From: Chitinophagaceae bacterium
GTDB lineage: Bacteria; Bacteroidota; Bacteroidia; Chitinophagales; Chitinophagaceae
Length of the DNA: 64,000 nucleotides
Assembly: GCA_024707305.1 (NCBI GenBank)
Contig: JANPZZ010000022.1
Span: 186,001 to 250,000 of the forward strand
Direction of reading: 5' to 3'
Shown: positions 22,249 through 31,778 of the stretch, piece by piece
How positions within the stretch are numbered: the first letter of the stretch is position 1
Layout of the letters: each line of letters starts with the position of its first letter
The notes under the pieces: generated by a model
Databases searched by the model: none
What the model saw: the letters and a program-made list of their open reading frames with translations, nothing else
What the model was told of the DNA's origin: nothing
Translations under genes and position numbers: made by a program

Positions 22249-23186
22249 CGTTCCAGCTCACTCATTGGTACGCGGTAAATATCATCTGATCCGCTGCCCG
22301 GACCACCGTGGAGTTTGTTCAGCGCCGACTTTGTATTAGCAGAATCGGGGGTTAATGTACGGGTGATGCGTGCCGAAGTGAAATAGAAGTATTTTTTATC
22401 AGGAGATACAAACGGACAATAGTCGATCGCCGTAGAATTAAATGGTGCATCGAGATGGACAGCGGGCTGCCACTGTCCATCTTTTTTTCGACTGAAATAG
22501 AGATCGCCCGAACCGAGATCGTCTGGCCTTTTGTAAGAAGTAAAAACGATAAATTCCTCATCAGGGCTTACAAAGGCATTGAAATCGTATCCCTTGCTGT
22601 TTACAGCATCTTCCATAGGAATGGCAGGATGATAGAAGTCGCCATTTTTCACAGCTATCCATATATCTTCCAAAGTTGCTCCATTGTCGCGCGTAAAATA
22701 GAGATTTCCATTTGATGCGATAGAAGGGTAGTATTCGTCTTTCCTGGTATTGATGCTGGAGTCAAGCGCTACGGGCTCTGACCATCCATTAATGCTGCGC
22801 GTGATTTTCCAGATATTATAATCAGCAGCATTCTCTCCCGGAATCAGTGGGCGGTCGGAAGCGAAATAGATCTCATTTCCATCAGGGGAAAAAGCGGCTT
22901 CCAAATCTTTGTGCACACCGGAAAACCATGCAATCGTTGGTTCCTGCAACTGGCCATTGCTGTACACAGCATGCATGATATAACTCCTTTTGTTTTCATA
23001 CTGGATGGTATAAAACAGTTCCTTTCCATCCGGCGATATCGTCATATCGCGATTATCAAACCCATCTGAAATCAGGCTTGGCTCAAATACTGCAAGTGTA
23101 TCCTGGGTGTTGGTAGAAACTGTATCAACGGACTGGTTGGTATTGCAGCCCAGTGCAATAATGGGGATTAACAGGAGGATGCGCAT
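22239..23186 (-). CDS. PD40/TolB-like beta-propeller lipoprotein
   Basis: This 315-residue lipoprotein has a lipobox (IIALGC, Cys14) and a six-bladed WD40-like PD40 propeller. Repeats such as ISPDGKELFYTI, FSPDGNEIYFASDR, VSPDEEFIVFTS and VSPDKKYFYFTS recur about every 45-60 residues. Such proteins are usually periplasmic or surface scaffolds; no partner is visible here. Confidence 0.88.
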   Translation of the reverse strand: MRILLLIPIIALGCNTNQSVDTVSTNTQDTLAVFEPSLISDGFDNRDMTISPDGKELFYTIQYENKRSYIMHAVYSNGQLQEPTIAWFSGVHKDLEAAFSPDGNEIYFASDRPLIPGENAADYNIWKITRSINGWSEPVALDSSINTRKDEYYPSIASNGNLYFTRDNGATLEDIWIAVKNGDFYHPAIPMEDAVNSKGYDFNAFVSPDEEFIVFTSYKRPDDLGSGDLYFSRKKDGQWQPAVHLDAPFNSTAIDYCPFVSPDKKYFYFTSARITRTLTPDSANTKSALNKLHGGPGSGSDDIYRVPMSELERYF

Positions 23187-23366
23187 AGTGGAAATTTAAG
23201 CGTTGCAGTTTTGATCGTGATAGATAAGTTAAAGCTATTTTATATCAACCAGCTTACAAAATTGTTGAGTGGTGGTTACTAAATTTCAGTGGCAAAAAAG
23301 TACCATTTAGAGTTGCGGAAATTACAGGTGGTTAAGCCGTCTTTTTATCATCCATTTCCCATCTCT

Positions 23367-23374
23367 TATCTTTG
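23367..23374 (+). promoter_or_regulatory. Candidate -7 box (TATCTTTG) for the thioredoxin-like gene
   Basis: Exact TAnnTTTG match 19 bases upstream of the ATG at 23394. The preceding 180 bases (23187-23366) hold nothing I recognise. Confidence 0.5.
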
Positions 23375-23393
23375 TTGTACTATATCTTATTAC

Positions 23394-23907
23394 ATGTCAG
23401 GAAAATTCCTTTTATACATAACCCTTTTTGTGTTTGTGGTTGCCGGCCAATTCACAGTCTGAGCTTTTCCGTGCGCAGCAGGAGCTGGTTGGTTCAAAGT
23501 TGATGGACCTGTCGTTTACCGACTGGTTAGAGAATCAGCCTGCAGATACAAACTTTAAAGGGAAATATAAAGTGCTTGAATTTTGGGCAACCTGGTGCAA
23601 GCCCTGTCTTGAAGCAGTTCCGCACATGAATAAACTACAATCAGAATTTACGGATTCGAATATTGTATTTCTTTCAGTAACACATCAAACCCGCGAAGAA
23701 ACTGCAAAAACGCTCGATAAATATAATTTTGAAACGGCAGTAGTAAGTGATCGTACGAGACGTGTGCACGAAATGTTGCGTATCTCGTATAAGGGAACAA
23801 TGGGATTACCGCGAACGGTTATACTTGACGGCGAAAATAATATCCGCTGGTATGGAAGTCCAAAATCGCTGACGGAGAAATTGATCAACAAATTGTTGAC
23901 CGAATAA
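23394..23907 (+). CDS. TlpA-like thioredoxin-fold protein, exported, one frameshift
   Basis: This periplasmic thioredoxin-fold protein has a CxxC redox site (WATWCKPCLEAVPH) and the cis-Pro loop (GLPRTVIL). One extra T in the run 23425-23429 separates the start and signal peptide (GKFLLYITLLCLWLPANSQ after repair) from the body; the repaired product has 170 residues. Such TlpA/ResA-like proteins reduce disulfides in the periplasm; a specific client is not evident. It converges on nrdA, with a shared bidirectional terminator. Confidence 0.88.
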
Positions 23908-23940
23908 AAAAAGAGCCTGTTTAACACAGGCTCTTTTTTT
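23905..23940. terminator. Bidirectional terminator between thioredoxin-like gene and nrdA
   Basis: Arms GAGCCTGT and ACAGGCTC are flanked by an A run on the left and a T run on the right, so the hairpin can end transcripts from both sides. Confidence 0.9.
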
Positions 23941-23959
23941 ATTGCTATCGTATAATTGT

Positions 23960-26377
23960 TTATGATCCGCAGCTAATGCAACCATCCTGCATGGTACAAA
24001 CTGCACCTTCAGCAAAGTTTGCTTCAATGGCTGTTTTGGTTTCCATTGCAACCGCTTTCTCTTCTACTACACTTAATTTATGTGTTTCGATAAGAGGTTC
24101 AACGCTACGGCCTCCCTGTTTCTCAACAGTAAACTGTACCGCCTGTGATGCTGCTTTGGTACGCAGGTAGTACATACCCGTTTTCAAACCTTTCTTCCAT
24201 GCGTAGAAGTGCATTGAAGTGAGCTTGCCGGTTGTTGGCGCATCTACAAACAGGTTCAGCGATTGCGACTGGCAGATAAATGCTCCGCGGTCTGCAGCCA
24301 TGTCGATGATTGCACGCTGTTTGATTTCCCAAACTGTTTTGTAGATTTCTTTGATGTTGTCGGGAATACCATTGATCTTTTGGATTGAACCATTCTGTGA
24401 CATGATTGCATTCTTCATGTCATCATTCCATAAGTTCAATTCTACCAGATCACGCAGCAGGTGTTTGTTTACAACCACGAATTCACCGCTCAATACACGA
24501 CGAACATAAATGTTGGAAGTGTAAGGCTCAAAGCACTCATTGTTTCCAAGTACCTGTGATGTAGAAGCGGTAGGCATTGGCGCAACCAACAGTGAGTTAC
24601 GCACACCAGTTTTGATTACTTCTTCTTTCAACGAAGCCCAATCCCAACGATCTGTTGGCGTTGTATTCCACATATCATACTGGAAGATTCCTTTTGAAAC
24701 GGGTGAACCTGCGAATGTTTCGTAAGGTCCTTCCGTTTTTGCCAGGTCTTTACTTGCTGTCATGGCAGCGAAGTAGATCGTTTCAAAGATTTCTTTGTTC
24801 AGTTGTTTTGCAGCGTCGCTTTCAAAGGGAAGACGCATGAGAATAAACACATCCGCGAGACCCTGCACACCTAGTCCAATAGGGCGGTGACGCATATTGG
24901 AGTTGCGTGCTTCAGGAACGGGATAGTAGTTATTGTCGATGATCTTATTCAGGTTTTTAGTAACCTCGTATGTAACGTCGTACAATTTCTGATGATCGAA
25001 TGTACCGTTTACAACATAGCGGGGTAATGCAAGTGAAGCCAAGTTACATACCGCCACTTCATCAGGCGATGTGTACTCGATGATCTCGGTGCAAAGGTTT
25101 GAGCTCTTAATGGTACCGAGATTTTGCTGGTTGCTCTTGCGGTTAGCAGCATCTTTGTACAGGAGATAAGGTGTTCCTGTTTCAATTTGTGCATCGAGAA
25201 TAGAGAACCACAGGTCCTGCGCATTCACCGTTTTGCGGGCGCGGCCTTCTGCTTCGTATTTCGTATACAATTTTTCAAATTCTTCACCCCAGCACTCATG
25301 CAAACCGGGTGCTTCATTGGGGCAGAAAAGGCTCCATGTTCCGTTTTCTTCCACACGCTGCATAAACAGATCGGGAATCCACAGTGCGTAGAACAGGTCG
25401 CGTGCACGCAGCTCTTCCTTACCGTGGTTTTTACGCAGGTCGAGGAAGTCGTACACATCAGCATGCCATGGTTCCAGGTAAATAGCGAAAGCCCCTTTGC
25501 GTTTGCCACCTCCCTGGTCCACGTAACGCGCAGTATCGTTGTACACACGCAGCATTGGAATGATACCATTGCTGGTACCGTTGGTGCCACCGATATAGCT
25601 ACCTGTAGCACGAATACCATGAATAGCCAGACCGATACCACCCGCGCTTTGTGAAATTTTCGCGGTTTGTTTCAGCGTATCATAAATACCATCAATGCTA
25701 TCATCCTTCATGGTAAGCAGAAAGCATGAGCTCATTTGTGGTTTGGGTGTACCAGCGTTGAAGAGGGTAGGAGTAGCATGTGTAAACCAGCGCTCACTCA
25801 TCAGGTGGTAAGTGCGGATGGCGCTATCCATATCTTCTTTGTGAATACCTACTGCCACACGCATAAACATATGCTGAGGACGTTCAACTATTTTTCCGTT
25901 GATACGCAGGAGGTATGATTTCTCCAGCGTTTTAAATCCGAAATAATCAAACCCGTAATCGCGGTCGTAGATGATAGTTGAATCGAGCAGGTCTGCATTT
26001 TTCTGAATGATTTCCCAAACATCATCAGCCAGCAGTGGTAATACTTTACCGGTTTTGTTATCGGTACAGTTGTACAGTTGCTCCATTGTGGCGGAGAAAC
26101 TCTTCTCTGTATTTTTATGCAGGTTGCTCACGGCAATGCGGCTGGCAAGCAGCGCATAGTCGGGATGTTTTACAGTGAGTGAGGCAGCAGTCTCCGCAGC
26201 CAGGTTATCCAGTTCGGTAGTAGTAACTCCATCATACAACCCTTCAATCACTTTTTTCGCTACATCGATAGAGTTTACAAAACGGCGGTCGAGGCCATAG
26301 CATAGTTTTTCAATACGGGCTGTAATCTTGTCGAATTTTACAGGCTCGCGTTTGTTGTTTCTTTTTATTACGTACAT
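23960..26377 (-). CDS. nrdA: Ribonucleoside-diphosphate reductase, class I large subunit
   Basis: This 805-residue catalytic subunit reduces ribonucleotides to deoxyribonucleotides. It begins with an ATP-cone domain (residues 1-90), so dATP feedback is likely. Active-site residues are visible: the first redox Cys in [10 protein letters not shown], the Asn/Cys/Glu set in SSNLCTEI, the second redox Cys in [10 protein letters not shown], and a C-terminal shuttle pair in DGCISCGS. The sequence type is close to eukaryote-like class Ia enzymes. The frame is unbroken across 2.4 kb. The gene lies behind nrdB on the same strand, but 812 bases of repeat and an antisense gene lie between them. Confidence 0.97.
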   Translation of the reverse strand: MYVIKRNNKREPVKFDKITARIEKLCYGLDRRFVNSIDVAKKVIEGLYDGVTTTELDNLAAETAASLTVKHPDYALLASRIAVSNLHKNTEKSFSATMEQLYNCTDNKTGKVLPLLADDVWEIIQKNADLLDSTIIYDRDYGFDYFGFKTLEKSYLLRINGKIVERPQHMFMRVAVGIHKEDMDSAIRTYHLMSERWFTHATPTLFNAGTPKPQMSSCFLLTMKDDSIDGIYDTLKQTAKISQSAGGIGLAIHGIRATGSYIGGTNGTSNGIIPMLRVYNDTARYVDQGGGKRKGAFAIYLEPWHADVYDFLDLRKNHGKEELRARDLFYALWIPDLFMQRVEENGTWSLFCPNEAPGLHECWGEEFEKLYTKYEAEGRARKTVNAQDLWFSILDAQIETGTPYLLYKDAANRKSNQQNLGTIKSSNLCTEIIEYTSPDEVAVCNLASLALPRYVVNGTFDHQKLYDVTYEVTKNLNKIIDNNYYPVPEARNSNMRHRPIGLGVQGLADVFILMRLPFESDAAKQLNKEIFETIYFAAMTASKDLAKTEGPYETFAGSPVSKGIFQYDMWNTTPTDRWDWASLKEEVIKTGVRNSLLVAPMPTASTSQVLGNNECFEPYTSNIYVRRVLSGEFVVVNKHLLRDLVELNLWNDDMKNAIMSQNGSIQKINGIPDNIKEIYKTVWEIKQRAIIDMAADRGAFICQSQSLNLFVDAPTTGKLTSMHFYAWKKGLKTGMYYLRTKAASQAVQFTVEKQGGRSVEPLIETHKLSVVEEKAVAMETKTAIEANFAEGAVCTMQDGCISCGS

Positions 26378-26493
26378 CAGACTGCGATTTATATGGGTTA
26401 TTGAAGTGAATTAGTTTCGGTTTCGTGGTTTTTCACAGGCGGATGTCGTTTTTTTCACATGGTTTTCGTTAGGATGGATTTTAGTTTCGAAAA

Positions 26494-26880
26494 ATGAAAG
26501 AGAATGATATTACCTATCTGGTACGCAAAGCCATTTTTAAAGTTTACAATACTCTTGGGCCAGGGCTTCTGGAAACTGTGTACCAGGAGGCAATGCTGTT
26601 AGAATTACGTAAACTCGGTTTGAGTGTTGACAGCCAGGTTCCAGTAAAAGTTATATATGAAGAGCTTGTACTGAATTGTGGCTTTCGGGCTGATATTGTT
26701 GTTGAACAGAAAGTGATAATTGAAATCAAATCAATTGAAGCACTTGCTCCTGTTCATCATGCACAGTTGCTTACTTATCTGAAAGCTTCCGGTAAGAAGC
26801 TTGGGTTACTCGTGAACTTTAATACTGATAAAATCGATAAATCGATTTTCAGAAAGATCAACGGCAAACTGGATCCTTAA
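26494..26880 (+). CDS. GxxExxY protein (PD-(D/E)XK-like fold), between nrdB and nrdA
   Basis: This 128-residue protein has the eponymous motif in GPGLLETVYQ (residues 24-33), followed by ELRKLGL and the nuclease-like core: a strand ending in GFRADIVVE, then IIEIKSIEAL, whose D...E-x-K spacing fits a PD-(D/E)XK active site, and the end LLVNFN. The cellular role of the family is not known. The gene runs against nrdB and nrdA and sits exactly between them. Its TAA stop is the first base triplet of a hairpin repeat copy, and a second copy follows, ending at the nrdB stop. That arrangement looks like an inserted unit. Confidence 0.88.
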   Translation: MKENDITYLVRKAIFKVYNTLGPGLLETVYQEAMLLELRKLGLSVDSQVPVKVIYEELVLNCGFRADIVVEQKVIIEIKSIEALAPVHHAQLLTYLKASGKKLGLLVNFNTDKIDKSIFRKINGKLDP

Positions 26881-27189
26881 TCCGTGTAAATCTGTGTTGT
26901 CATCTGCGTAAATCTGTGTGAAACGCGCTCCGAATTGCAACAACCTGCGAACCGGTAAGGTTTCCCACGGATTTGCACTGATTTAAGCACAGATTGCACA
27001 GCAGTTGCAAAGTTTTACCGCAACAACAATCAGCTTTGGCAACATTTTCAATCAAAGAACTAAACAACTCTAATCCGTGTAAATCTGTGTTGTCATCTGC
27101 GTAAATCTATGTGAAACGCGCTCCGAATTGCAACAACCTGCTAACCGGTAAAGTTTCCCACGGATTTGCACAGATGACAACACAGATTA
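26878..27189. repeat. Dispersed hairpin repeat, two direct copies (copy 2a and 2b)
   Basis: Segments 26878-26977 and 27071-27170 are direct repeats with three differences in 100 bases. Each starts TAATCCGTGTAAATCTGTG and continues into a reverse-oriented arm (GTTTCCCACGGATTTGCAC). In copy 2b the arms 27082-27117 and 27153-27188 match at 31 of 36 positions. The element fills everything between the GxxExxY stop codon and the nrdB stop codon. Confidence 0.92.
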
Positions 27190-28161
27190 CTAGAAATCTT
27201 CGTCGGTAGAAAATGCCTGGTCTTCTTTTCCAGCCATTACACCAGATTTCTGGTAATCGCCCACTCTTTTTTCGAAGAAATTTGTTTTGCCCTCCAGCGA
27301 AATCATTTCCATGAAATCGAACGGATTGGTGGCATTAAACATTTTCGGATATCCCAGTTCTACCAGCCAACGGTCGGCAACGAACTCGATGTATTGTTTC
27401 ATCAGGTCCGCATTCATACCAATGAGTTTTACCGGCAGGGCTTCTGAAATAAACTCTTTTTCAATTTCTACCGCGTTGCCAATGATTGAGAAAACCTCTT
27501 CCTGCGACAATTTGTTTTTCAGCATACCATACAACACGCAGGCAAACTCACAATGCAACCCTTCGTCGCGGCTGATCAGCTCGTTGCTGAAAGTAAGGCC
27601 GGGCATCAAACCACGTTTCTTCAGCCAGAAAATGGAACAGAAGCTTCCGCTGAAGAAAATTCCTTCAACAGCAGCAAAAGCTACCAGTCTTTCTGCAAAA
27701 GATCCGTTCTCAATCCAGCGCAGGGCCCATTCCGCTTTTTTCTTCACTGCTGGCACTGTATCGATTGCATGAAACAGACGATCTTTTTCTTTCGCGTCTT
27801 TGATATACGTATCAATCAGCAGCGCATAAGTTTCAGAATGGATATTCTCCATCATAATCTGGAATCCGTAAAAGCAACGAGCTTCGGGCAACTGCACTTC
27901 GCTCATAAAGTTTACAGCCAGGTTTTCATTTACGATCCCATCACTTGCGGCAAAAAATGCCAGCACATGCGAAATAAAATGACGTTCGCCATCTGACAAC
28001 GCAGCCCAGTCTTTAGCATCTGCACTCAGGTCAATTTCCTCAGCGGTCCAGAAACTGGCTTCATGCCTTTTGTAATGCTCCCACAATACAGGATAATTGA
28101 TCGGCAGGATTACGAACCGATCTTTGTTTTCGCGTAACAATACTTCATCTTCATGCTGCAT
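27190..28161 (-). CDS. nrdB: Ribonucleoside-diphosphate reductase, class I small subunit
   Basis: This 323-residue radical-generating subunit has the di-metal ligands and radical tyrosine visible: [11 protein letters not shown] near residue 34, [19 protein letters not shown] with the predicted radical Tyr112, and [10 protein letters not shown] with the later Glu/His ligands. I start it at the ATG at 28161 ([16 protein letters not shown]), where homologues begin; a longer frame back to a TTG at 28281 reads into the riboswitch leader. A cobalamin riboswitch lies upstream on the same strand. It is separated from nrdA by the GxxExxY gene and repeats. Confidence 0.95.
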   Translation of the reverse strand: MQHEDEVLLRENKDRFVILPINYPVLWEHYKRHEASFWTAEEIDLSADAKDWAALSDGERHFISHVLAFFAASDGIVNENLAVNFMSEVQLPEARCFYGFQIMMENIHSETYALLIDTYIKDAKEKDRLFHAIDTVPAVKKKAEWALRWIENGSFAERLVAFAAVEGIFFSGSFCSIFWLKKRGLMPGLTFSNELISRDEGLHCEFACVLYGMLKNKLSQEEVFSIIGNAVEIEKEFISEALPVKLIGMNADLMKQYIEFVADRWLVELGYPKMFNATNPFDFMEMISLEGKTNFFEKRVGDYQKSGVMAGKEDQAFSTDEDF

Positions 28162-28297
28162 AACAAATTCATTTAAGCCTTTATAAAATGCGGCACGACA
28201 ACAGACGGAAAACCCTTCGACTTCTGAATAGAAATAGCGGAATTGTCTTTGCCGGCACCTTTGGTTACGGGAAGGTTCCAAACAAAATAGTGGAGAC

Positions 28298-28490
28298 GGT
28301 AGGTATTCTGGCTTGTTTAAGTTGAAAGCAGAAAAGGTCTACGTTTAGTTTTTTAAGATCCAATCGTACCACCTGTTATTTCAGCCTTTTCACTAAAAAT
28401 TACAGTTGCCTGTCAGCCCATGATTTACACATGGTTCCCCTCGAAAAACCATCACCAGTATTTTTAAGAACAGGAAACGAATTTACCAGC
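28298..28490 (-). promoter_or_regulatory. Cobalamin riboswitch upstream of nrdB
   Basis: Read on the minus strand the leader has the conserved parts of the adenosylcobalamin riboswitch in order: a GGTGATGG element (28449-28456), AGGGGAACC (28433-28441), the B12 box ending GGCAACTGTAA (28400-28410), which with the preceding GCTGACA spans 28400-28417, and the 3' closing segment CAAGCCAGAATACCTACC (28298-28315). It ends 136 bases before the nrdB start. B12 riboswitches on class I reductase genes are known in other bacteria that also have the B12-dependent class II enzyme. The 5' boundary is approximate. Confidence 0.88.
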
Positions 28491-28604
28491 AAATAAAAAA
28501 ACTGCCCTTTGTAGTTCTGCACAGGATGTGGATAGTTTGATTCGCAACCTCAGACATTTTACCCTTCCCTCCTTTTTGATGAGGCAGGCCAAATGGTTAA
28601 CCCT

Positions 28605-28612
28605 TAAATTTG
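28605..28612 (+). promoter_or_regulatory. Candidate -7 box (TAAATTTG) for the nitroreductase gene
   Basis: Exact TAnnTTTG match 46 bases upstream of the ATG at 28659. It lies beyond the 5' end of the divergent riboswitch. Confidence 0.5.
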
Positions 28613-28658
28613 CGTTCGCATCAATAAATTTTACTATTTCCGAAAATCAAATCATAAC

Positions 28659-29240
28659 ATGATTTCACCTGAAGCACTGAATGAACTTATCCGCACCCGT
28701 CGATCTACTTTCCCCGATCAGTTTGTAGCCGGCAAGCCGGTAGATGACGGCATCGTACGCGAAATACTAACCAACGCCACCTGGGCCCCTAACCATGGGA
28801 AAGCGGAACCCTGGCATTTCACAGTGTTTAAAGGAGAAGGCCTGCAGCAGTTTGCAAATTTTCAAAGTGAATTGTACAAACAGCTGGCTGGCGCCAATTT
28901 TAAAGAAATCACTTACCAGAAACTGCAAAACCAGCCGCTGAAGGCTTCGCATATCATTGCGCTGGGCATGAAACGCACGCCCAATCCCAACATTCCCGAA
29001 ATGGAAGACATTGCCGCAGTTGCCTGCGCCGTACAGAATATGTACCTGTCGGTAACTGCTTATGGCCTCGGCGGTTACTGGACAACAGGCGGAATTACAT
29101 TTAAACCGGAAGCAAAAAGCTTTTTCAACCTCGGCGACGACGATAAGTTGTTGGGCTTTTTCTATATCGGCCATGTCGCAATCCCCAGCACCGGTGCTAA
29201 ACGCGCAGCGCTGGAGGAAAAAGTGACCTGGGTAGGATAA
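28659..29240 (+). CDS. Nitroreductase family protein
   Basis: This 193-residue flavoprotein of the nitroreductase family probably binds FMN as a dimer and uses NAD(P)H. The N-terminal phosphate-binding motif RTRRSTFPDQF (residues 12-22), the WAPNHGKAEPWHF segment and the C-terminal LGFFYIGHV strand are visible. The physiological substrate is unknown. It has its own -7 box and no close operon partner; the di-haem peroxidase gene follows after 77 bases. Confidence 0.9.
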   Translation: MISPEALNELIRTRRSTFPDQFVAGKPVDDGIVREILTNATWAPNHGKAEPWHFTVFKGEGLQQFANFQSELYKQLAGANFKEITYQKLQNQPLKASHIIALGMKRTPNPNIPEMEDIAAVACAVQNMYLSVTAYGLGGYWTTGGITFKPEAKSFFNLGDDDKLLGFFYIGHVAIPSTGAKRAALEEKVTWVG

Positions 29241-29317
29241 CCGATCTTTCATTTATTTATATATTAATATGCCGTTGGCCGGTTTTGAATCCGGTGATGT
29301 TTGTTAGAATTACGCGA

Positions 29318-30469
29318 ATGAAAAGATTGCTTGTTGCTGGTGTAGCTGCTTTAATGGTCATAGCCTGTTCGGTTTCGGTGAAAAAATCCGGTTCCGAAAG
29401 GCTGGTGATTCCTGCTGGTAGTTATGAGGATACACTTCGTTTCCTGTATTCACTATCTCCACATCAATGGCCAGCCCCTTTTATCGATTCAGGTGTGCAG
29501 TGGCAGGAACTGGGAAAAATTCCTGCGAGTCCCCTGGAAAATGTGAAAGATTCATTGCGTTTGCAGATTGCTTTGGGTAAAGCACTCTTTTTTGATCCGC
29601 GACTGAGTGGGAGTAACCAGATTTCCTGCGCCACCTGTCACCAGCCTGAACTTTCCTGGACAGATGGTCGTCGCCGGTCGCTGGGGCATGAGCAGCGGGA
29701 AAACCGCCGCAACTCACCCGGCTTGCTCAACGTATGGTACTACAACCGGCTTTTCTGGGACGGAAGGAGTGCAGACCTTGAGGATCAATCTTTTGGACCC
29801 ATCAATAGCGAATCGGAGATGCACAGTGATATGCCCGAAGTGATGCGGAAACTGCGTCGCATTCCGGGCTACCGCGCCCTGTTTGATTCGGCTTTCGCGG
29901 GCGAAGGCATCAACCCGGAGACCCTGAGCCAGGCGCTGGCCACTTTTCAAAGGACACTGGTAAGCGCAGCGGCCGATTTCGACCGTTTTTTAGAAGGGGA
30001 TAAACAGGCAATGAGTGATGAGGCGCTCCGCGGGCTTCATATTTTCCGAACTAAGGCGCGTTGTATGAATTGTCACAATGGTCCTCTGTTAACGGATAAT
30101 GACTTTCATAACCTTGGCCTCTCCCGATATCAGCTTGATCATGAAGACCTTGGCCTGTATTATTTTACCCATAAAGCGGAGGATGCAGGTAAGTTTAAAA
30201 CGCCATCACTGCGGGATGTGATGCGTACCGGCCCCTGGATGCACAACGGAATGTTTGACAACATGGAAGTGCTCATGAGCCGCTATATCTCGGGAATGCC
30301 GCACCAGGTGGCAGTAGGCGATCAGGTAAATGATAGTCTTTTTCCACGGCCCGACAGGCTCATCAAAAGGCTGGTACTAACGAGCAGAGAAAAGGAGGAT
30401 TTGATTGCTTTTTTAGAATCCATTACGGCTCCGCCGCCTCCTATTGAACTACCTGAGCTGCCGAAATAG
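29318..30469 (+). CDS. Di-haem cytochrome-c peroxidase family lipoprotein
   Basis: The product is of the bacterial di-haem cytochrome c peroxidase/MauG family, with two c-type haem sites: CATCH (in SCATCHQPELSW) and CMNCH (in RCMNCHNGPLL). The N terminus is a lipoprotein signal (LLVAGVAALMVIAC), so it acts in the periplasm, anchored to a membrane. I prefer the ATG at 29318; an in-frame ATG at 29285 adds 11 residues. The spacing of the haem motifs and the GPWMHNGMF loop fit the family. It would reduce peroxide with electrons from small redox proteins, or oxidise another substrate. Confidence 0.92.
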   Translation: MKRLLVAGVAALMVIACSVSVKKSGSERLVIPAGSYEDTLRFLYSLSPHQWPAPFIDSGVQWQELGKIPASPLENVKDSLRLQIALGKALFFDPRLSGSNQISCATCHQPELSWTDGRRRSLGHEQRENRRNSPGLLNVWYYNRLFWDGRSADLEDQSFGPINSESEMHSDMPEVMRKLRRIPGYRALFDSAFAGEGINPETLSQALATFQRTLVSAAADFDRFLEGDKQAMSDEALRGLHIFRTKARCMNCHNGPLLTDNDFHNLGLSRYQLDHEDLGLYYFTHKAEDAGKFKTPSLRDVMRTGPWMHNGMFDNMEVLMSRYISGMPHQVAVGDQVNDSLFPRPDRLIKRLVLTSREKEDLIAFLESITAPPPPIELPELPK

Positions 30470-30516
30470 CCGGCTGAAATTACCATTCCTTTATAAAAGG
30501 TCTGGCAGTTTATGAT

Positions 30517-30524
30517 TAAATTTG
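30517..30524 (+). promoter_or_regulatory. Candidate -7 box (TAAATTTG) for the DUF4920 gene
   Basis: Exact TAnnTTTG match 18 bases upstream of the ATG at 30543. Confidence 0.5.
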
Positions 30525-30542
30525 CGCTTCAAATTATTGTAC

Positions 30543-31016
30543 ATGAAAAAGTTTATGCTTTTAACGATTGCTTCGGCCTTTACTTTAATGGCAGTAGCAC
30601 AACCTCCCGCAGGAGATGCCAAACCCGGTGAGTGGTACGGTGCAAAAGTTGACGCCTCTGGCGCAATTGCAATGTCGGAACTGCCTGCTATGCTGGAAAA
30701 GAATGATAATATCGATACGAAGATAAAAGCCACCGTTTTAGATGTATGCCCCAAAAAAGGTTGCTGGCTGAGCATTGCCGTAAATGATTCCACTACAGCT
30801 TTTGTAAAAATGAAAGACTATGCGTTCTTTCTGCCTGTTGCAGCGAAAGGAAAAACGGTAGTAATGGATGCAAACATCCAAATGAAAACAATCTCCGTTG
30901 CAGAACAGCAACACTATGCAGAAGATGCGAAAAAATCAAGAGAAGAGATTGAAGCGATTACACAACCCAAAAAAGAAATTCGTGTACTCGCAAAAGGAAT
31001 TACAGTTGTAGAATAA
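30543..31016 (+). CDS. DUF4920 domain-containing exported protein
   Basis: This 157-residue protein has a signal peptide (FMLLTIASAFTLMAVAQ) followed by one DUF4920 domain: WYGAKVDASGAIAM at the front, the conserved VLDVCPKKGCWLSI Cys pair in the middle, and a DYAFFLPVAAKGK segment. The two Cys suggest a metal- or redox-linked periplasmic role, but the family is uncharacterised. The ATG at 30543 gives the signal peptide directly; an upstream in-frame start is less likely because it overlaps the -7 box. Confidence 0.88.
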   Translation: MKKFMLLTIASAFTLMAVAQPPAGDAKPGEWYGAKVDASGAIAMSELPAMLEKNDNIDTKIKATVLDVCPKKGCWLSIAVNDSTTAFVKMKDYAFFLPVAAKGKTVVMDANIQMKTISVAEQQHYAEDAKKSREEIEAITQPKKEIRVLAKGITVVE

Positions 31017-31034
31017 GACAAACAACCGTATAAG

Positions 31035-31074
31035 AATCCCCACAAGATCATCTCTTGTGGGGATTTTCTTTTTT
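31035..31074 (+). terminator. Rho-independent terminator of the DUF4920 gene
   Basis: Perfect 13-base arms AATCCCCACAAGA and TCTTGTGGGGATT with a five-base loop are followed by a T-rich tail. Confidence 0.9.
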
Positions 31075-31118
31075 ACACAAGCAAAGGATATAACATTGTT
31101 GTTGAAAACGACATTCGT

Positions 31119-31530
31119 TTACCTGGGATAAAGTTCGCTGGTTTTACTGATTTCCATGAAATGTACATTGTTATCAATATTCCAGTTATTGAAGGTGAAT
31201 TGCGCAATGCCAAAACCATAATCTGTCATGTAGGTTTTGCCATTGGTTTCATCGTAATAAAAATAAACCTTAACAATAGTGGGATCTGCGATTTTGATTT
31301 CACCCGTATTGCCATTGGCAGCCAGTGTCCCTACATTCTTTAACAGTTTGGCCGGTTTCCCGTCACCGATCCAGGTGCCCACTTTTACGTTGTTGAACGA
31401 TCGGGGAAGCGTGTTTATAAATTTCACCGTTGTGTCGTCATCATCAAAGTCGTCGTCATTACTTTTTGAACACGAACTAATCATCAATGCGGAGGCTGCC
31501 AGCAGCAAAAAAAAAAAGTTTATAGCGCAT
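31119..31530 (-). CDS. Small lipoprotein, function unknown, frameshift in a poly-A tract
   Basis: This 136-residue lipoprotein (lipobox region LMISSC) has an acidic linker (NDDDFDDDD) and a beta-rich body with VKFINTLP and VKVYFYYDETNG. The signal peptide start (ATG at 31530, MRYKLFF) is in another frame because the plus-strand A tract 31507-31517 has 11 bases where 10 are needed. A tract this long could also vary in the cell. No family is recognised; the VKFINT start loosely recalls DUF4397-type lipoproteins. Confidence 0.65.
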
Positions 31531-31778
31531 AAGGTTTGTTTTCCCTTTATCGTTCGATTTGAAAAAGGTCATCGGGGCCAAAAGGCTAACGCCTGTGAGT
31601 TTTTATGTTTTGCAAAGCAATTTTCAGCTCAGGAAGCATGAGCAGCATCAGTGTAAATACTGATTCGTATATACCGCCTGTCATTTTTTTGTAAAACCCA
31701 TGACGCAAACCAGCTTCTTGACAATCACATGATAATTCCCAATTCAGGCTGTTCAATCTTTGCAACCGCAAACGAACC

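Noticed and set aside
28162..28281. N-terminal extension of nrdB to a TTG at 28281
   Set aside because: The extra 40 residues have no similarity to small subunits and run into the leader next to the riboswitch; the ATG at 28161 gives the usual start.
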